A stretch of 10,429 nt of DNA from Bacteroidota bacterium (lineage in GTDB: Bacteria > Bacteroidota > Ignavibacteria > Kapaibacteriales > Kapaibacteriaceae): contig DNLG01000024.1 of NCBI GenBank assembly GCA_003488525.1, positions 12,432-22,860 on the forward strand, given 5' to 3'. Made by a program: the position numbers and the translations under genes. Under the pieces are notes generated by a model. That model saw only the letters and a list, made by a program, of their open reading frames with translations, was not told the DNA's origin and did not search any database. Shown piece by piece: positions 6,401 through 10,429 of this stretch. Numbering within the stretch: the first letter of the stretch is position 1; every line of letters begins with the position of its first letter.

Positions 6401-6412
6401 TTGCGAACCTCC
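6397..6412 (-). promoter_or_regulatory. Ribosome binding site and GTGA start/stop overlap of the OmpA-family gene
   Basis: GGAGG (6408-6412, minus strand) lies seven bases before the GTG at 6400, and GTG shares its last two bases with the TGA stop of the upstream gene (6399-6397). This strong site inside the end of the upstream reading frame decides the start in favour of GTG over the in-frame ATG at 6418. Confidence 0.75.
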
Positions 6413-9384
6413 ATCCATTGCATTGCCATCTGGTTGGTAGCAGTTCTTACGATGATCGAGTATACCCCATCAGGCAATGCGGAACTATCAAACCTGATCT
6501 CGTGATGGTCCTTTTCAATACCACCATTGTGAATGGTCGCGACCACGCGGCCAAGAACATCGCAGAGGTAGACCGAACACCCTGACAATTCTGAGGTGGC
6601 TTGAATGATGATCGAGGATTCCAGCGATGACGGATTCGGTTGAACGAGGATTTTCATGGGGGCAGCCTCGAGATACAATCGTTTCCCGCCACGAGCAGTG
6701 CAAACACCGGCGAGCCTGAACGTGTCATTCGTCATTTGCACCGCTATGGGACATCCATCCCATGTCACGGAGTCAATGCGGATCACAGACGTATCCGTTG
6801 CCCCAAGAGTAGCCACATACTTCAGTGAATTTTGATAGACTCCCCTAGCATCGCGACTTGGAATCGGTATGATCAATCGTCGAGAATCACCCGATACCTG
6901 TCCTGCCGGAATCGTGGCCTCGGAGCCTAAGGCATGTCGACCCATTGTAACAAAGACATTGACATTACCCGCGGGACAGATCGAAGACAGCGTTGTGTCA
7001 CCAAAATCCGCCGAGAGCTTTACATCAACATCGTCACCGGCATAGGCGGAATCCGGTGCGCTGACCGTCACGCGAATCTGCTGATTCGGCGAGCGGACGA
7101 TCACCGGCGCTGAAAGACCCTGGCAGCCATTCGCATCAGTGATCCGCACTCTATAGACTCCACCCTGACTTACTAGAAGCTGCCTCTGCGATCCAACAAC
7201 TTGACCTAAGGAATCACGTGACCACTCATAGCTGGTCGCATCATTAGCTTGAAGTGTGATACTCCCGCACGGGCAAAGGGTGATATCGCTGAGTGACGGG
7301 GCGATCTCTGCAACGGGATTGTCGTTGACCTTGACTCGCACTGTGTCGCTACCCGAGCAACCATTAGAGCCGGTCACCCTCACGGCATAGGAGAACTCAC
7401 CAGGCTCGGTTGCTTGCATGACGGGATCTGCTATATCCAGTCGATCAAGTGGCAGCGCCTTTCCGAGCGGCGTCCAGAGGTACGCAGTGCCTCCGCGAGC
7501 CAGCAATCTCAAGTCAGACCCTTTGCAGATGGACGTGTCACGGCCTGCATCAGCCACCACCGACGGGAGTACAACCACCACAATGCTATCGCTGTTGCTA
7601 CATCCCGTGGAGTCCGTTACGTCAACCTTGTACGTCCCAGCATTTGAGACTGAAATGCGTGATGAACGATCGCCGGTGCTCCACCTGTATGACAACATGC
7701 TTTGAGTCGTCGAGAGAACGACCACGTTACCAGAGCATATCTGCACGCTGTCTCTACTGATACCGCCTGCGGTTCGGATCGAAGCGTCGGGTAGCGGATT
7801 CACTCTTACAGTGATACTGTCGACCCAGGTACATCCATTCGTATCGACGATACTCACGAGGTACTTCTGCGTCTGTGTCGGACGGAACACCTGCTGCGGC
7901 CCATCCAAACTGCCGGGCTGCCATGTGTATCGTGTAGCCCCCTGAACAAATGCCTCTACGCGTATGCTTTCACCTGCGCATATCGTACTCGGACCGGATA
8001 TGCTCAAGCGCACGGGCGGACGGGGTCGAACATTGACCGTAGTCTGACGTGTTACTGAGCAACCATTCTTTTCAGTAGCAGTTACTGTGTACACAGTTGT
8101 GCTGGATACCCGGGCAGTAGGCTGCGCCAGTGTAGGATCATCCAAGCCATCAGCGGGAGTCCAACGATAAACCTTGTCGGGTTGTGCGGCTACACCAAGA
8201 AGCGCCGGCTCACCTGGACACACTGTCTGTTCAGCACCTGCGAAGTTGGGTACAAAGAGGTCTTGCGGGAAATTCGGCAACCCCCAGAAGCCTAGACCAC
8301 CTAGAGTCACCGCCGTGCTGTCGAACCCCGCATCAGCCGGGTTGATGGCATTCGGGTTGTTCACAACTGCCAAAAACCGCGTGTTGTTTCGAGCCATGTA
8401 CATTCGGCCATCTGGCGCCAGCTCAATGAAGCCGAATCCGCTTCTATCGCGAACCACTCCGATATGTTGCCGAGAGGAGGCAACATCTGCGGCGGTCACG
8501 TCATAGCGAAAGATGCTGTCGGCAATCGGGTTCGTCCAACCATTGTTCAGGTAAAGCCAACGGCCGTCGGGCGAAAAGCTCACGCCATATCTCAATACAC
8601 CGTCAGACAACACCCGCGGATTAGTGATCCGCCCAGTTTGATTGTCGAAGTCAAACAACTCGGTTGGTCCCATGTCCTTTGCGCAGGCAATGAGGCGACC
8701 ATTCGGCGAAACCTTTAAGACTCCGCGATTTGCCTGTGAACCAGGACCCATGATCACGGCCCCTGTTCGTGAAACCACGGGAACGGGATCGATGCCGGCA
8801 GGACTGAGCCTAAAGGCAAAAAAACCAGCCGAATCCGGCTGGTTGCGTCGAAAAATCACCCAGTAATCAATCCCGTTGCATGCGCGAGCTGCGGTAACCT
8901 TCTCTGCTACCGTACTCGGTGTCAAGTTCACATTTCTAGCCACGACGACACCACGTCCGTCATTCAGAGCGGAATTGATCACAAAGTGCCTGCCTGCTCC
9001 TCCAATACCGGACTCGAACGTGACCGTCGTGAAGAGGTGATAGATATTCTTCGAACCCGGCTGTCGCACGATCAACGCTGATTGAGTGCTGGATCGAAAT
9101 CCAGGATTCAAACTTGTTGCGATCTCCTCATTACGGCGGTTCCAAAGAGTATTCCCATCCGTGTACAATACCAGGTCTCCAGTGGCGGAATCACTCACAC
9201 TTGAAGTTCCTTCAATGTGCTGCGTTTTACCATCGCTAATGATTGAAGGGGGCGATGTGTTGAAGTTGAGCCCCAGCCGATCACCAAAGTACCATCGGTA
9301 GCTTGAGCGATCCTGTGCACTGAGTGACAGCGCCCCCACCAACAACAGAGGGAGAAGTCCGCAGATCATTCGGATTGGGTTCAT
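6397..9384 (-). CDS. T9SS-secreted propeller-like and Ig-repeat surface protein with type A sorting domain
   Basis: A 995-residue exported protein of unknown specific function. The signal peptide is about 1-23 (LLPLLLVGALSLSA, then QD). Residues about 28-380 begin with YRWYFGDRLGLNF, a common opening in Bacteroidota surface proteins. They contain three propeller-type turns, VSPNGRLIA (225-233), FSPDGRWLYL (270-279) and LAPDGRMYMA (322-331), so a beta-propeller is likely. Five immunoglobulin/PKD-like repeats follow (about 387-764), then a further beta-rich region with scattered cysteines (about 765-905). The C-terminus (about 912-995) is a T9SS type A sorting domain: VQPNPSS, VYLCDVLGRVV, LPDGVYSIIVRT and a Lys-ending tail. 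Cargo with this domain is moved by the Por/T9SS machinery and attached to, or released from, the cell surface. The ATG at 9384 has GGAG (9393-9396) eight bases upstream. Adhesion or gliding-related scaffolding is plausible, but the ligand is unknown. Confidence 0.9.
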   Translation of the reverse strand: MNPIRMICGLLPLLLVGALSLSAQDRSSYRWYFGDRLGLNFNTSPPSIISDGKTQHIEGTSSVSDSATGDLVLYTDGNTLWNRRNEEIATSLNPGFRSSTQSALIVRQPGSKNIYHLFTTVTFESGIGGAGRHFVINSALNDGRGVVVARNVNLTPSTVAEKVTAARACNGIDYWVIFRRNQPDSAGFFAFRLSPAGIDPVPVVSRTGAVIMGPGSQANRGVLKVSPNGRLIACAKDMGPTELFDFDNQTGRITNPRVLSDGVLRYGVSFSPDGRWLYLNNGWTNPIADSIFRYDVTAADVASSRQHIGVVRDRSGFGFIELAPDGRMYMARNNTRFLAVVNNPNAINPADAGFDSTAVTLGGLGFWGLPNFPQDLFVPNFAGAEQTVCPGEPALLGVAAQPDKVYRWTPADGLDDPTLAQPTARVSSTTVYTVTATEKNGCSVTRQTTVNVRPRPPVRLSISGPSTICAGESIRVEAFVQGATRYTWQPGSLDGPQQVFRPTQTQKYLVSIVDTNGCTWVDSITVRVNPLPDASIRTAGGISRDSVQICSGNVVVLSTTQSMLSYRWSTGDRSSRISVSNAGTYKVDVTDSTGCSNSDSIVVVVLPSVVADAGRDTSICKGSDLRLLARGGTAYLWTPLGKALPLDRLDIADPVMQATEPGEFSYAVRVTGSNGCSGSDTVRVKVNDNPVAEIAPSLSDITLCPCGSITLQANDATSYEWSRDSLGQVVGSQRQLLVSQGGVYRVRITDANGCQGLSAPVIVRSPNQQIRVTVSAPDSAYAGDDVDVKLSADFGDTTLSSICPAGNVNVFVTMGRHALGSEATIPAGQVSGDSRRLIIPIPSRDARGVYQNSLKYVATLGATDTSVIRIDSVTWDGCPIAVQMTNDTFRLAGVCTARGGKRLYLEAAPMKILVQPNPSSLESSIIIQATSELSGCSVYLCDVLGRVVATIHNGGIEKDHHEIRFDSSALPDGVYSIIVRTATNQMAMQWMEVRK
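6400..6651 (-). other. T9SS type A C-terminal sorting domain
   Basis: Residues about 912-995 of the surface protein hold the usual order of sorting-domain motifs: a P-N-P segment (VQPNPSS), a beta strand ending in [L/V]xDxxGR (YLCDVLGRVV), LPDGVYSI, and a final strand ending in a basic residue (MEVRK). The signal requires PorU-type processing and other T9SS components that are not encoded in this window. Confidence 0.88.
7093..8226 (-). repeat. Five Ig/PKD-like protein repeats within the T9SS protein
   Basis: The five units are diverged tandem domains of about 65-75 residues joined by short linkers. Each has an early Cys (C389, C469, C550, C620, C704/C706), a central aromatic-x-Trp (YRW, YTW, YRW, YLW, YEW) and a late Cys in a [N/T]GC turn (C442, C518, C595, C676, C754). 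The paired cysteines suggest one disulfide per domain in an exported rod-like stalk. The DNA is not visibly repetitive, so the duplications are old. Confidence 0.8.
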
Positions 9385-9434
9385 GTTTCGCGCTCCAGTG
9401 ACTGGGTAATGCTTAGGTATAAAATCTGCAGCAA

Positions 9435-9450
9435 TGGTGAATATTCATCA
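9435..9450. promoter_or_regulatory. 16-base inverted repeat, possible operator
   Basis: TGGTGAATATTCATCA contains a perfect ten-base palindrome (TGAATATTCA, 9438-9447), extended on both sides by two more complementary base pairs after one mismatched pair. It lies about 51-66 bases upstream of the ATG at 9384, in the AT-rich stretch where a promoter would be expected. A transcription-factor site is possible; chance is not excluded for an element this short. Confidence 0.3.
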
Positions 9451-9475
9451 ATTTGTTTTCAACACGATTGACCAG

Positions 9476-9520
9476 AAAAGCAAACGCCCGACCCCACGAA
9501 TGGGATCGGGCGCTGCTTTT
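9476..9520 (-). terminator. Strong Rho-independent terminator of groL, symmetric enough to be bidirectional
   Basis: On the minus strand the arms GCCCGATCCCA (9511-9501) and TGGGGTCGGGC (9496-9486) form an 11-base-pair stem with one G-T pair, closed by a stable TTCG tetraloop. The stem is followed by GTTTGCTTTT. The flanks AAAAGC/GCTTTT are also complementary, so the plus strand likewise ends in GCTGCTTTT. It starts about 26 bases after the groL stop and separates chaperonin transcription from the T9SS gene. Confidence 0.9.
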
Positions 9521-9546
9521 GAATTGGGAGGCTTCTGATCGTCAGA

Positions 9547-10429
9547 TCAGTACATATCCATTCCACCGCCATGCTGATGCGGGGCGGCTTCCTTCTTCTC
9601 TGGCTTTTCAACGATCGTCGCTTCGGTTGTGATGAGAAGCGATGCAACCGATGCCGCATTCTCAAGCGCAACGCGGGAGACCTTTGTCGGGTCGATCACA
9701 CCGGCTTCGAGCAGGTCTTCGAACTTCTCGGCATAAGCGTTGAAGCCGAACGTTCCGGTTCCTTCCTTGATCTTCGCAACGATCACGGAGCTTTCAAGAC
9801 CTGCGTTGTCGAGGATCTGACGGATCGGAGCTTCGACGGCCTGACGGATGATGTTAATACCCGTCTGCTGGTCGTTGTTCTCGACCTTGAGACCTTCGAG
9901 CTTACCAAGCGTGCGCAGGTAGGCCACACCGCCACCCGGAACGATGCCTTCTTCAACGGCGGCGCGTGTTGCGTGCAGAGCATCTTCGACGCGAGCCTTC
10001 TTCTCCTTCATTTCCACTTCCGTAGCAGCGCCGATCTTCAGAACGGCAACACCACCGGAAAGCTTAGCAAGACGCTCTTGCAGCTTCTCACGATCATAGT
10101 CGCTGGTTGTCTTTTCGATCTGTGACTTGATCTCGTTGATACGCTTCTTGATCTCGTCGGAACTGCCAGCCCCTTCCACGATCGTCGTGTTGTCCTTGTC
10201 GATCGTGACGCGCTTGGCCGTACCAAGCTGCTGGAGCGTTGCACCATCGAGCTTATAGCCCTTCTCTTCAGAGATGACCATGCCGTTGGTAAGGATGGCG
10301 ATGTCTTCAAGCATGGCCTTGCGGCGATCGCCGAAGCCCGGCGACTTGACGGCGCAGCACTTGAAGACGCCGCGCAGCTTGTTGACGACCAGGGTCGCCA
10401 GCGCCTCGCCCTCGATGTCCTCGGCGCCG
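9547..10429 (-). CDS. groL: Chaperonin GroEL (C-terminal 293 residues; 5' part beyond window)
   Basis: The 60 kDa subunit of the GroEL/GroES folding chamber, an ATP-driven cytosolic chaperonin. The visible part covers roughly the second half of the protein: the apical domain from [16 protein letters not shown] through [18 protein letters not shown], the helical [23 protein letters not shown], the nucleotide-site [13 protein letters not shown] and the equatorial [19 protein letters not shown]. The reading frame is open to the right edge. The C-terminal tail is short and unusual: [10 protein letters not shown] instead of a long GGM-repeat tail. Just before the first in-window ATG the sequence reads [13 protein letters not shown], with two adjacent cysteines where most GroELs have VA or VC. 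The outermost 39 codons are far richer in G/C third positions than the codons that follow. Stress-regulated expression is expected, but the control region is outside the window. Confidence 0.97.
   Translation of the reverse strand, partial: GAEDIEGEALATLVVNKLRGVFKCCAVKSPGFGDRRKAMLEDIAILTNGMVISEEKGYKLDGATLQQLGTAKRVTIDKDNTTIVEGAGSSDEIKKRINEIKSQIEKTTSDYDREKLQERLAKLSGGVAVLKIGAATEVEMKEKKARVEDALHATRAAVEEGIVPGGGVAYLRTLGKLEGLKVENNDQQTGINIIRQAVEAPIRQILDNAGLESSVIVAKIKEGTGTFGFNAYAEKFEDLLEAGVIDPTKVSRVALENAASVASLLITTEATIVEKPEKKEAAPHQHGGGMDMY

Larger units (their letters stand above)
9385..9546. other. Intergenic region between groL and the T9SS protein gene
   Basis: 162 bases holding the groL terminator (9476-9520), an AT-rich palindrome (9435-9450) and the GGAG ribosome site of the next gene (9393-9396). 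The AT-rich part, 9411-9460, is the natural place for the promoter of the T9SS/OmpA pair. No pair of promoter hexamers has good spacing, so I do not assign one. Confidence 0.5.

Noticed and set aside
9571..10125. 184-codon plus-strand open frame opposite groL
   Set aside because: It is a shadow of highly biased groL codons; the translation shows low-information, Leu/Arg/Asp-rich sequence with no family motif.

Overview
The window is a compact, strictly one-directional stretch of bacterial DNA: every gene I can support is read from the minus strand. The best taxonomic clue is a 995-residue exported protein that carries a type IX secretion (T9SS) C-terminal sorting domain and sits next to an OmpA-family protein. 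T9SS is essentially confined to the Bacteroidota/Chlorobiota group. By eye the base composition is a little over half GC. Shine-Dalgarno-like motifs precede several starts (GGAGG before the OmpA gene), GTG starts are used and genes overlap tightly. Together this fits the Chlorobiota / Ignavibacteria / Kapabacteria side better than typical AT-rich, SD-poor Bacteroidia. This placement is inference.

Layout in transcription order, from the right end of the window to the left. (1) The 3' part of groL (10429-9547) ends in a strong hairpin terminator (9476-9520). (2) After a 162-base gap come a large T9SS-secreted propeller/Ig-repeat protein (9384-6397) and a dual-OmpA-domain outer-membrane protein (6400-4442), coupled by a GTGA overlap. 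(3) After a 151-base gap come a small four-helix membrane protein of unknown function (4290-3886) and a low-affinity iron permease-family protein (3889-3467), coupled by ATGA. (4) After a 92-base gap comes a five-gene operon, TatD-family hydrolase, tcdA, MnmC(o)-like FAD oxidase, mnmM methyltransferase and a secreted glutathione peroxidase-like protein (3374 to beyond 1). All four of its junctions are the same ATGA stop/start overlap.

The most interesting part is block 4. TcdA cyclises t6A to ct6A at tRNA position 37. The FAD oxidase resembles the oxidase half of MnmC, which removes the carboxymethyl group of cmnm5U34. The methyltransferase belongs to the YtqB/MnmM family, which finishes mnm5U34. 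The operon therefore looks like a translation-coupled module for the anticodon loop, in which the two-domain MnmC of enterobacteria is replaced by an MnmC(o)-like oxidase and an unrelated methyltransferase. tRNA-Lys(UUU) is the obvious shared substrate because it can carry both a modified U34 and ct6A37. The component families are known. What is notable is their combination, order and coupling. I see no CRISPR array, tRNA, rRNA, insertion sequence or phage gene, and no gene-free stretch above 300 bases.
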